From Verrucomicrobiota bacterium JB023 (GTDB taxonomy: Bacteria; Verrucomicrobiota; Verrucomicrobiia; Verrucomicrobiales; Akkermansiaceae): 64,000 bases of DNA. The translations under genes were made by a program, and so were the position numbers. The stretch lies in NCBI GenBank assembly GCA_030673895.1, contig JAUTCR010000010.1, forward strand, positions 1 to 64,000, read 5' to 3'. Of the stretch, positions 1-9,827 are shown piece after piece. The notes under the pieces are model-generated. The model had not been told where the DNA came from and searched no databases. It was given only the letters and a program-made list of their open reading frames with translations. How positions within the stretch are numbered: position 1 is the first letter of the stretch; each line of letters opens with the position of its first letter.

Positions 1-89
1 TCCAACACGGCATCCGATACGGTATCACAAACTTTATCGGGGTGACCCTCGGTCACGGATTCTGAGGAAAAAATAAAGGTCTTGGCCAT
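1..89 (-). CDS. metK: S-adenosylmethionine synthetase, N-terminal fragment (runs off the window edge)
   Basis: Reverse complement of 1-89 translates as [29 protein letters not shown], the MetK N-terminal signature; absent from the ORF track because truncated. Confidence 0.93.
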   Translation of the reverse strand, partial: MAKTFIFSSESVTEGHPDKVCDTVSDAVL

Positions 90-105
90 AGCGCTAAGTT
101 TTAAT

Positions 106-129
106 ATCAACGAATCACGATTCGTTGAT
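106..129. promoter_or_regulatory. Perfect 10-bp inverted repeat, candidate ArsR-type operator
   Basis: ATCAACGAAT-CACG-ATTCGTTGAT in the divergent intergenic region, 17 bp upstream of the metK start. Confidence 0.7.
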
Positions 130-266
130 GCGTCCCTAAACCTTCGGACCAATGCCGTCAATCCTCAAAACTTTTCCCTGCCCTTGGGGTTCTTCTGGCC
201 GACCCGGGGCGGAAATTTCGATGGCGCGGGTCGAGCCCCTCTTGTCAGTTTCTTCCTCAGTCGCCC

Positions 267-1181
267 ATGCCTTCCATTCTCAATTCCCTGAAGCTCCTCG
301 CCGATCCGACGCGTTTGCGCATCCTGCTCCTACTTAACGAAGAATCCCTCTCCGTGGCGGAGTTGCAGGAGATTCTTGCAATGGGGCAATCGCGGATCTC
401 CTCCCAATTGTCGTCCTTGAAGAAGGAGGGGCTTCTAAACGATACCCGCTCGGGGAGGAATATTATCTACACGGCGGATTTGCCTTTGCGCCTGAAACCG
501 ATCGCGATCGAGGCGGCCAAGGAATTGCCCGAGCATCAGAATGACCTTCGGACCCTCAAGCACATCTTGAGGAAGAGGCAGGATGCCACCCGCGCATATT
601 TTGATCAATTGGCGGGCAAGTTCGGCAAGCACTACGTCCCCGGCCGCTCTTGGAAGTCGCTGGCGGAGGCCTTCCTGAAAATCCATTCCTTCGAGACGGT
701 TGCAGATTTGGGTGCCGGGGAGGGGACGCTCTCCCAGCTTCTGGCCCAGCGGGCCAAGCAGGTCATCGCGATCGATAATTCGCCGAAGATGGTAGAGTTC
801 GGCCAAAAGTTGGCCAAGGAGAACAAGTTGCCGCACCTTGAGTTTCGCTTGGGCGAAATCGAACAAATCCCAATTGCTGACGGCACGGTCGACCTGGCCA
901 TCTTTTCACAAGCCCTTCACCACGCTCTCCATCCCAAGGTTGCTCTTGCCGAAGCCTATCGCGTCCTCAAGCCGGGTGGCACGCTCCTCGTCCTGGACCT
1001 GCTCCAGCACAGCTTCGAGCAGGCGAGGGAGCTCTATCACGACGTCCATCTCGGGTTCTCTGAAATCGAGCTTGCCGAGATGATGGAAGTCCTCTGTTTC
1101 CGGGAAGTGACGACCACCTTGGTCGATAAGGAGCAGCAGCCCCCCCATTTCCAGACGCTTCTGGCAGTTGGGAAAAAGTGA
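267..1181 (+). CDS. ArsR-family HTH regulator fused to SAM-dependent methyltransferase
   Basis: N-term LKLLADPTRLRILLLLNEESLSVAELQEILAMGQSRISSQLSSLKKEGL (ArsR wHTH); C-term VADLGAGEGTLSQLLAQRAKQVIAIDNS class I methyltransferase motif. Confidence 0.9.
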   Translation: MPSILNSLKLLADPTRLRILLLLNEESLSVAELQEILAMGQSRISSQLSSLKKEGLLNDTRSGRNIIYTADLPLRLKPIAIEAAKELPEHQNDLRTLKHILRKRQDATRAYFDQLAGKFGKHYVPGRSWKSLAEAFLKIHSFETVADLGAGEGTLSQLLAQRAKQVIAIDNSPKMVEFGQKLAKENKLPHLEFRLGEIEQIPIADGTVDLAIFSQALHHALHPKVALAEAYRVLKPGGTLLVLDLLQHSFEQARELYHDVHLGFSEIELAEMMEVLCFREVTTTLVDKEQQPPHFQTLLAVGKK

Positions 1182-1443
1182 GCGGATGAAGACCTTCCTG
1201 TGACATTTGGCAAAAGTGCCCGAATCGCACCGCCAGGCCTGTGGCCCCCTACGGGCAATCCTTAAGATGGTCTGTCTCCGCTTTGCTTCGGCTGTCTCCA
1301 AAAGCGTCAGTCCCGGCGGTAAGCAAACGAATTTTTGAGAAGCGGGCTATGCCGGCTCACTTTGGCTGACGTCGATGTTCGCGCCTTTGCCGCCCGGAGC
1401 CTTCCTCTGAGCCTGTTGTGTTGCGCTTGAACTTGCGTTTTCT

Positions 1444-2103
1444 CTATTTTGCCATCGACTGCAGCTGATCCCAAACCAATGAAAATTGTTCATATCCGTC
1501 TGATGCGAGAAAATGCCCTCCTGATTCAGTTTCAATAAATTGGGCATCAAGGTCAGTAGCTAGGGACCTGATCAAAGAAATGGGGACAATGCGATCATCT
1601 GTAGCGCCGATAACCACTTTGCTTTTTGTCATGGCTTTCAATCGCTGAAGATCCAAAGGTTGCTCAGTAAAGGGCGCTAGTTGAGGTAGGATCGGTAATT
1701 CTGAAGAGAATCCCGAGACTAAGATATATCCTCCAATTTTCGTGCCTTCAGGAAGGGATTCAAGATGCCTAAGTAAAGTAATGCATCCTAAGCTGTGGGC
1801 TACGAAGTAGGTGTTGTCGTCTGTGTCGTTTGGTATCTGCTCTTTCAGGGTTTTCAGCCAATCCTCGATAGCGGGTTCATCCGGGTTGGGCATTTCAATA
1901 ACAGATGTTGCGAAGCCGTTTTTCTCTGCCTCGCTCTGCAACCAAGGAAACCAGTGATCGGAGGGGTGTGCGGCATATCCATGAATAATAAAGAGCTTTT
2001 TTGAGGGAGCGGGAGATTCAGCCTTTTTGGAGCAGCCAGTGACGAAGAGCATGACTAGAACTAACGATATTTTGTAAGCTAATTTCATTGTCTTTGAGAG
2101 CAT
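1444..2103 (-). CDS. Lipoprotein, RBBP9/YdeN-type alpha/beta hydrolase
   Basis: Lipobox-like LFVTGCSKK; LFIIHGYAAHPSDHWFPWL and VAHSLGC nucleophile elbow. Confidence 0.75.
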   Translation of the reverse strand: MLSKTMKLAYKISLVLVMLFVTGCSKKAESPAPSKKLFIIHGYAAHPSDHWFPWLQSEAEKNGFATSVIEMPNPDEPAIEDWLKTLKEQIPNDTDDNTYFVAHSLGCITLLRHLESLPEGTKIGGYILVSGFSSELPILPQLAPFTEQPLDLQRLKAMTKSKVVIGATDDRIVPISLIRSLATDLDAQFIETESGGHFLASDGYEQFSLVWDQLQSMAK

Positions 2104-2219
2104 GAATTGAGGCAGAGATGAGGTGTTGAAGCTGGAGTGGTAATTGGTTTGATTGCGGTGCTCGAAATCAGAGCTTTATGGTGGGTTGGCTTGTTAGGTG
2201 ACTTGTTGAGAGGCCCTCC

Positions 2220-3446
2220 TCAAACAACGAACTCTGCGAGGGTCTCGTCATTGGTAATATCGGTGTAGGTGAAGCCGTGCTCGTTGAAGAGGCCGAACAA
2301 GCGCTGGAAATTGGCGGGATTGGGTGACTCGATGCCGATGAGGACGGAGCCAAAGTTCCGCGCTGATTTCTTGAGATACTCGAAGCGGGCAATGTCATCC
2401 TCCGGCCCGAGCAGGCTGAGGAAATCCTTCAAAGCGCCGGGGCGCTGCGGCATGCGGAGGATAAGATACTTCTTCTGGCCGGCGGAGCGCTGGGCCCGCT
2501 CCTTGACCTCTGGGAGGCGCTCGAAGTCGAAATTGCCCCCCGACGTAACGCAGACCACGGTTCGTCCCGCGATGGCTCCGCCCAAATCCTGAAGCGCATC
2601 AAGGGCGAGTGCTCCTGCGGGCTCGAGGACGATCCCCTCGACATTGAGCATCTCAATGATGGTTTGGCAGAGGCGATCCTCGTGGATGGTCAGGACGTTG
2701 GCGAGGCCCACACCCTGGAGCTTGGCGAAGGGTCTTTCCCCGATGCGAGCAACAGCCGCCCCATCGGCGAAGGTGTTCACCTTGGCCAAGTCAGTTGGTT
2801 CTCCTGCTTCCAGAGCGGCCTTCAGGCAAGCTCCGCCGGAGGGCTCGACGAAGGTGTAGAGGCATTCATTGGAGAAATAGCTCAGGAGCCCGGCGGACAA
2901 GCCTCCGCCTCCCACCGGGATGATGAGGTGGTCTGGCACCTTGCCCAGCTGGCGCTCAATCTCCACGCCGACGCTTGCTTGTCCTTCGATGACGTCCTCG
3001 TCATCGAAAGGGGAGAGGAAATAGCCTTTCTCCTTTTGGCAGAATTCCTGTGCGGCCTTGAGACACGAGTCGAAGTAATCTCCCACGAGGCGAATCTCGA
3101 TGAATTCGCCTCCGAACATGCGGGTCTTCTGGATCTTTTGCTGAGGGGTGGTGACGGGCATGAAGATGACGCCCCGCTTCCCAAAGTGTCGGCACATGTA
3201 GGCCACTCCCTGCGCGTGATTGCCCGCACTGGCGCAGACGAAGAGCTCCTGCGCGAGCTGCTTGCGCATGGCATTGAAGGCTCCCCGTAGCTTGTAGCTC
3301 CGGACCGGGCTGAGGTCCTCGCGCTTGAGGTAGATGGTCGCTCCGAAGCGATCGGAGAGATGGTCGTTCTTTAATAGCGGAGTCTCGGGAAAAACCTCCC
3401 GCATCACGCCTTCCGCCTCCTTGGCCCGCTCACGAAATTCGCTCAC
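2220..3446 (-). CDS. ilvA: Threonine ammonia-lyase
   Basis: PLP motif REDLSPVRSYKLRGAFNAM, SAGNHAQGVA, VPVGGGGLSAG, C-terminal ACT-like region. Confidence 0.92.
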   Translation of the reverse strand: MSEFRERAKEAEGVMREVFPETPLLKNDHLSDRFGATIYLKREDLSPVRSYKLRGAFNAMRKQLAQELFVCASAGNHAQGVAYMCRHFGKRGVIFMPVTTPQQKIQKTRMFGGEFIEIRLVGDYFDSCLKAAQEFCQKEKGYFLSPFDDEDVIEGQASVGVEIERQLGKVPDHLIIPVGGGGLSAGLLSYFSNECLYTFVEPSGGACLKAALEAGEPTDLAKVNTFADGAAVARIGERPFAKLQGVGLANVLTIHEDRLCQTIIEMLNVEGIVLEPAGALALDALQDLGGAIAGRTVVCVTSGGNFDFERLPEVKERAQRSAGQKKYLILRMPQRPGALKDFLSLLGPEDDIARFEYLKKSARNFGSVLIGIESPNPANFQRLFGLFNEHGFTYTDITNDETLAEFVV

Positions 3447-3487
3447 GCCCCCTCTGTGCCGCAGACCTCGCTCTCGCGCAAGGGTGA

Positions 3488-3880
3488 TTAGGCGAGGGCG
3501 GGGAGAGGCCCGAGTCGCTGGATTTTGCCCTCTGGCATTTTCAAGACGGCCAGCGATTGGCGAGCGGTGAGGACGAGATCAGCATCGCGGTGGATCTCGA
3601 ACTCGCACCAGAAGCGCGCCTTGCCCCACTCTGCGAGCCATCCCTTGATGCGGAGGAAGTCGCCCAAGCCGGTCGGCTTCCGGTAATCGGCCTCGGTGTG
3701 CACGACGACGGGGAAGATGCCGGTCTCGCTCATCTCCCGGAGGTTGAAGCCCATGGAGCCGGCCAGCATGGTGCGGCATTTCTCGATCATGCGCAGGTAG
3801 GCGAGGTTGTGGACGACTGCCCCGCAATCCGTATCGTAGAACATCACTTCCTCCAGGATTTCGCATTCGTGTCGCATCAT
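3488..3880 (-). CDS. YbgC/FadM-type acyl-CoA thioesterase
   Basis: VMFYDTDCGAVVHNLAYLRMIEKCR hotdog-fold thioesterase motif. Confidence 0.85.
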   Translation of the reverse strand: MMRHECEILEEVMFYDTDCGAVVHNLAYLRMIEKCRTMLAGSMGFNLREMSETGIFPVVVHTEADYRKPTGLGDFLRIKGWLAEWGKARFWCEFEIHRDADLVLTARQSLAVLKMPEGKIQRLGPLPALA

Positions 3881-3942
3881 GCCTTGTTTCTAACACAGGG
3901 AAGCTTGTTCGGGAATGCTCGCTTCTCTTTGGTTTTCAGAAT

Positions 3943-5793
3943 TTGCTTGCGGGCGAAATCTTTGCCAAGATGCCAGGGATGATGGTTCGCTCCATTTTAA
4001 TTCTGTTCCTGGCAATCGGAGGATTGCAGGGAGAATTCGTCGCGCCATCGGAGGTGGCCCCGGTCATCCACCGGGAGCAGGTGCCGCTCGATGTGGATAG
4101 GATGAGCGAGCTGGCCTCGGATCTGGTGAGTTTGGCCGCGCGCGCGGCCGTGGATGCAGAGGCGGATCCATCTGGCGGTGCGGCGCGGTGGCGGGCCAGT
4201 GCCCAGCTCATCGTTTTGGCAGAGCGATTGGACGCGGCTTCGGGGAAGACGCGGCGCTTGAGGAAGATGTTGGTCAAAGGGGAGGACCCCTCTCGCCTGG
4301 CAGGTGACGGAAGCAAGGAGAGCCTGAGGATCTTGCCCGCTGCCCTGACTTTCATGGTGGGTCAGAGTAAGAAAGGAGAGGAGCAGCCCTTCCTCCAGTA
4401 TCTGCTTGACCCGCTTGCGATCGTATTGCCTGGCGAAGAGAGCTTGAGTCATCGCCAGGCGGAGGGCGAAGAAGAGCGTTGGGCCGGAATCGTTCCGCCC
4501 GTCGCGGCCTATCAACCAATCCCGAAAGAAACACCCGCCAACGAACTCGCCTCACGAGAAGAAGAGGTGATGGAACAGGAAGAAGAGCCTGTCACTGAGG
4601 AAGAGAATGCGCGAATTGAGCCCTTCACCGGGGGCCTCATCTTCCCCGCATTTCTCAGTTACGAGACAGCCGAAGGGGGAACGGAGACCCGGGCCAAATT
4701 GGCCAATCTCTCGCTCACCCTGCAGTCGGGGACGGGAAATAAGCCAGAGATCGAGGTTCCGGATCAGAAAGGGAAACAAGTGCTCAAAGACGGAACAAAG
4801 GTGATGCTGACCGCGATGAAGCGACGGCACCAAGAGGCCTTGGTCAATAGCTTGAAAGGGCAGCTCGCCTTCGAGGGTGGGGGCGGATACCTGTCACGCA
4901 ATCAGAAGAACCATCTCCTGCCCCTCGCGGCGCTGACCGAGGCTGCGCTCACCAATGCGGCGGTGCGGCCCGATACCCTTGTCCTGGGTCATCTGCAGCC
5001 GGACGGCTCCTTGATCGCTCCGGTTTCTCCCTGGCAATTTGTGGAGATGCTACTTCGCAAGCAAGAGGGCGCACCGAAGCGGATCGTCGCCAGCCGCGAG
5101 CTCTTGCCCTACTTCCGCTCCCTTCTCACCATGCATGAAGAAGGCTTCTTCATGGAGAACGATGTCTTTCTTGTGGAGAGGTTCGACGAGGCTCTTCCCT
5201 ATCTGTTAGAGGGGAGTGACAAGGATGAGACGATCGAGGCCCTTGCGCAGATGGCTGAGATCCGCCGGGTCGGTGAGGAGAAAAGAGTTTCGGTGTTCGT
5301 TGCTAATTCGCACGTCCTTGCCCGCCTGGACGCCTTGCAAGAGCTGGAGCCCAACTACCTCTCTCCCCGGATGCTTGCCTTGCGGGGGCATAACAAGCAA
5401 CCCCTTCAACTATCGCCCGAGGTGCTTGCGAGCCAGCTGGAGTTCTGCATCCAGCCGATGGCCGGTCTACCTGATCAGAAGGCCCGGGACGTGGGCCGTT
5501 CCCTGCTCGAAGACACCCACGAAAAATGCCGTGCCGCCATCGACCCCTTGGCCAAATACGTCGCCTTGAACGAGCGCGACCTCTATGAAGAGACTCTAGC
5601 GCTCATCAATCGCCTCCGTACCGCGGCTCGAGCGCGGGGACGGCTGGGTGAAGAGGAGTGGCATAATAGTGAAATGTTCGATAGCTCTTCCTATGCGAAG
5701 ACCTTCGCCAGCATGAAGGAAGAGTATACCTTGGTGAGGCTCAAGCTAGCCGCTCGCACCGGAAGTTCCGTGCCGTCGGAAGTGTCGCAGTGA
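3943..5793 (+). CDS. Secreted protein of unknown function with a possible degenerate Lon-protease-like region
   Basis: Signal-peptide-like MMVRSILILFLAIGGLQG (true start probably internal); RPDTLVLGHLQPDGSLIAPVSPWQFVEMLL resembles the Lon [27 protein letters not shown] block. Confidence 0.6.
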   Translation: MLAGEIFAKMPGMMVRSILILFLAIGGLQGEFVAPSEVAPVIHREQVPLDVDRMSELASDLVSLAARAAVDAEADPSGGAARWRASAQLIVLAERLDAASGKTRRLRKMLVKGEDPSRLAGDGSKESLRILPAALTFMVGQSKKGEEQPFLQYLLDPLAIVLPGEESLSHRQAEGEEERWAGIVPPVAAYQPIPKETPANELASREEEVMEQEEEPVTEEENARIEPFTGGLIFPAFLSYETAEGGTETRAKLANLSLTLQSGTGNKPEIEVPDQKGKQVLKDGTKVMLTAMKRRHQEALVNSLKGQLAFEGGGGYLSRNQKNHLLPLAALTEAALTNAAVRPDTLVLGHLQPDGSLIAPVSPWQFVEMLLRKQEGAPKRIVASRELLPYFRSLLTMHEEGFFMENDVFLVERFDEALPYLLEGSDKDETIEALAQMAEIRRVGEEKRVSVFVANSHVLARLDALQELEPNYLSPRMLALRGHNKQPLQLSPEVLASQLEFCIQPMAGLPDQKARDVGRSLLEDTHEKCRAAIDPLAKYVALNERDLYEETLALINRLRTAARARGRLGEEEWHNSEMFDSSSYAKTFASMKEEYTLVRLKLAARTGSSVPSEVSQ

Positions 5794-5820
5794 TTACCAG
5801 GCTTCCCGCCAAACCATAGG

Positions 5821-5852
5821 GAAAAAACATCTCCCTCGTGACGCGGGAGATG
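5821..5852 (-). terminator. Rho-independent terminator of the NAD-epimerase gene
   Basis: Minus strand CATCTCCC...GGGAGATG stem followed by TTTTTT. Confidence 0.75.
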
Positions 5853-5900
5853 CTGGTTGATAGGCAGTGATGAAAAGGCTTTTCCTAATGGAAAGATAGT

Positions 5901-6833
<933 letters not shown>

Positions 6834-6922
6834 CGCGCGCTCGCATAACCTGAAACGCTCTTTTTGGCCAGAAGAACACGTTTTCGATTTTCATTTCCAT
6901 TATTTCAATTCTCCATTGATTC

Positions 6923-7780
6923 ATGACCGACCCGCAGACCAAAGCTGCCACCCTGATAGAAGCCCTGCCCTATCTGCATCGTTTCCGGGAAAAGACATTT
7001 CTCATCAAGATTGGGGGCTCCGTCATGGAGGACCCGCAACTGGTCGCCGACTTCATGCGGGACATTCTCTTCCTGGAAGTGGCAGGGATTAATCCGGTCC
7101 TCGTGCATGGAGGCGGCAAGGCAATCAGCGCGGCGATGGCGCAAAGTGGCTTGGAGCCTCAATGGGTGTCGGGCTTTCGGGTGACATGCGAGAAGTCAAT
7201 CCGGGTGGTCGAGCAAGTGCTTACCCATGAGCTCAATCCCCGTCTGGTCTCCCTGCTCAACGAGCAAGGAGGGCGAGCGACGGGAATCGCGGGCACCTCG
7301 GTCTTTCAGGCCAAGCGGATGACGCCCGGAGGAGAGGATATTGGCTTCGTGGGTGAGGTTGAGAGCTGCCTTACCGATGATATTCTCTACGCCACTTCTA
7401 GTAATATTGTCCCCGTCATTTCGCCCCTCGGGAGGGAGTTGGAGAGTGGTCATTCTCTCAATATCAATGCTGACCTGGCGGCGGCGGCGTTGGCTAAAGC
7501 GCTCAAGCCAGCCAAGCTGGTCTATCTCTCGGATGTCCCGGGTCTTCTGCGCGACCCCAAGGATCCGGAGACCTTGATCGAATCCCTTAATGAGAACCAG
7601 GCTCGCTCCTTGATGGAGGATGGCACCATTGGTGGGGGAATGATTCCCAAGGTGACCTCCGCTCTGGACGCCCTTCATGCAGGGACGGAGAAGGTCCACT
7701 TCATTGACGGACGCACCCCTCATTCGCTGCTGTTAGAAATCTTTACCTCCAGCGGTGTGGGGACTGAGGTTGTTCTCTAA
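6923..7780 (+). CDS. argB: Acetylglutamate kinase
   Basis: IKIGGSVM, LVHGGGKAISAAM, NINADLAAAALAKAL, GGGMIPKV. Confidence 0.95.
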   Translation: MTDPQTKAATLIEALPYLHRFREKTFLIKIGGSVMEDPQLVADFMRDILFLEVAGINPVLVHGGGKAISAAMAQSGLEPQWVSGFRVTCEKSIRVVEQVLTHELNPRLVSLLNEQGGRATGIAGTSVFQAKRMTPGGEDIGFVGEVESCLTDDILYATSSNIVPVISPLGRELESGHSLNINADLAAAALAKALKPAKLVYLSDVPGLLRDPKDPETLIESLNENQARSLMEDGTIGGGMIPKVTSALDALHAGTEKVHFIDGRTPHSLLLEIFTSSGVGTEVVL

Positions 7781-8784
7781 CAGCTTGGGGTTGCCAGGCG
7801 TCGATTAATCTCGTCGATCGCCCATTGGGCGTGCTCGCTAATGAGATCATCTGGATCCTTGGTGGCCTGTCGGAGGGCGGGGAGATCGTCTCTTGTTCCT
7901 GTATTCCCCAAGGCCACGCAGACATTGCGGAGGAAGCGGGGGCGCTTGCTCCGCTTGACGGGAGATTTGCGAAAGACTTGGCGAAATTCCTCATCACTGA
8001 GGGCGAGAAAGTCCCGCAGACGGTGCTTGAAGATGGTGTCGCGGGCTTGCAGTTTGGCCTCTTGGGAAGCCTTGGCGAACTTGTTCCAGGGACAGATGGC
8101 CAGGCAATCATCGCAACCGTAGATTCGGTCGCCCATCAGGGGGCGGAGCTCGAGAGGAATTGGGCCCTTATGCTCGATAGTGAGGTAAGAGATGCAACGG
8201 CGGGCATCAAGTGAGTGGGGTGAGGTGATCGCCTTGGTGGGGCATGAGTCGATGCAGGCGGTGCACTTCCCGCAATGCGAATTACTGGGGGAATCGTAGG
8301 GAAGTTGAAGGGTGGTGAGGAAGTCCGCGAGGAAGAACCAGGTCCCGAGCTTGCGGTGGAGCTGGACTGTCGATTTCCCATTCCAGCCCAGGCCTGCTTC
8401 GGCGGCGAAGTCCCGCTCGAGAACGGGCCCGGTATCCGTATAGAATCGCTGGGTGCCGCCCTCTGCTTCGAGGAGAGAATTGAGTTGCTTGAGTTTGGGC
8501 GTGATGATGTCGTGGTAATCCTCATTCCATGAGTAGCGGGCGATGCGGTAGTTGGCTTCGGGATGAGGGCCCGTATAGTAGTTAAAGGCGAGGACGATGA
8601 CCGATTGGCAACCGGGGAGAACGATCCGGGGATCGCTGCGGCGCTCGGGATCGCGAGCCATCCAGGCCATGTCGCCGTATTTGCCATCGCTGACCCACTG
8701 CTGATAGGCGTCCGCGTGCCGCGCACGGAGAGCGGGAGCCACCCGAAGCTCGGAGAAGCCAAGCTCGAGTGCCTTTTCAGTCAA
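7777..8784 (-). CDS. queG: Epoxyqueuosine reductase
   Basis: CGKCTACIDSCPTKAI and CDDCLAICPWNKFA 4Fe-4S motifs; HEAT-like C-terminus; annotated start is TTG. Confidence 0.93.
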   Translation of the reverse strand: MTEKALELGFSELRVAPALRARHADAYQQWVSDGKYGDMAWMARDPERRSDPRIVLPGCQSVIVLAFNYYTGPHPEANYRIARYSWNEDYHDIITPKLKQLNSLLEAEGGTQRFYTDTGPVLERDFAAEAGLGWNGKSTVQLHRKLGTWFFLADFLTTLQLPYDSPSNSHCGKCTACIDSCPTKAITSPHSLDARRCISYLTIEHKGPIPLELRPLMGDRIYGCDDCLAICPWNKFAKASQEAKLQARDTIFKHRLRDFLALSDEEFRQVFRKSPVKRSKRPRFLRNVCVALGNTGTRDDLPALRQATKDPDDLISEHAQWAIDEINRRLATPSC

Positions 8785-8980
8785 CAGGGCTTTAAGGTCG
8801 GTGGGGTCGATGGCGGGATTCTATCGAGGGAGGAGCGGGACCGGAAGAGAAACTCTCCCCCGGCTTCTGACCTTCCCGGGAGAGGAAAGAATTACGCGGT
8901 TTTCATCGTTTGAATGTTTACAAAGGGAACCCTCATGTTTTGATGAGAATTGTCTTTTAAACTAAAAAAACCACGTCCTT

Positions 8981-9769
8981 ATGTCACTTCATTATCTCCA
9001 TCGCGGGTCTCCGGAGGATCCTCCTCTCGTCTTTATGCACGGTCTTGGCGCTAGCAGCGACCAAACGATGTCGGCCTTGACCGACTTGCCAGGCACCTGG
9101 CTGATTGCCCCGGATATGCCGGGCCATGGGCCGGCGACAGACGAGAATCCGGATCGCTTTGAGTTCGATTACTTCGCGGACAAGGTGGTGGACCTGATGG
9201 ACAAGCTCGATATCGAGAAGGCTGACGTGGGAGGGCTTTCCATGGGCTCGGGGATCGCCCTGAATATTGCCTTGCGCTATTCCTCGAGGGTCAACCGACT
9301 TGTTCTCCTGCGGCCTTCTTGGTTAGATCAGGTCCAGCCCGCTCATCTGGAGATTGTCGCGAAAGTGGGGAGATGGATCGAGGAGGATCCGAGCACGGCA
9401 TGGTCGAAGCTCGAGAGCGATGAAGAGTTCAAAAAGATTCAAGACGAGTGTCTCGGCGCGGCGCACTCAATTTCAGACCTTCTTGAGCGGCCGCAGGATC
9501 CGGCATCCACACGTGTTCTCTACAAAATGTGGGAGAGCAAGCCGATTGAGAAGCTGGATGGGCTCTCCTACTTGAGCCAGGATACCATCGTCTTTGATAC
9601 CGATGCGGATCCGCTGCATCCCAAGTCGGTGGCCAAGACCATCGCGGACAAAATTCCGCAGGCGCAGTATGCCTCCTTGCCTCCCCGTTATATCAACGGC
9701 CTCGCCTATCAGACGGCCTTGAATGAAGCGATACGCGACTTTTTGAGCCATCAGGCGGTTCATGCCTGA
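8981..9769 (+). CDS. Alpha/beta hydrolase
   Basis: FMHGLGASSDQ, GGLSMGSGIALNIALRY nucleophile elbow. Confidence 0.88.
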   Translation: MSLHYLHRGSPEDPPLVFMHGLGASSDQTMSALTDLPGTWLIAPDMPGHGPATDENPDRFEFDYFADKVVDLMDKLDIEKADVGGLSMGSGIALNIALRYSSRVNRLVLLRPSWLDQVQPAHLEIVAKVGRWIEEDPSTAWSKLESDEEFKKIQDECLGAAHSISDLLERPQDPASTRVLYKMWESKPIEKLDGLSYLSQDTIVFDTDADPLHPKSVAKTIADKIPQAQYASLPPRYINGLAYQTALNEAIRDFLSHQAVHA

Positions 9770-9827
9770 AGCCGACGCGGGCGGAGACCACGGTGAGGAA
9801 GTGATATTCCCTGCCGTTCTCCGTCGT

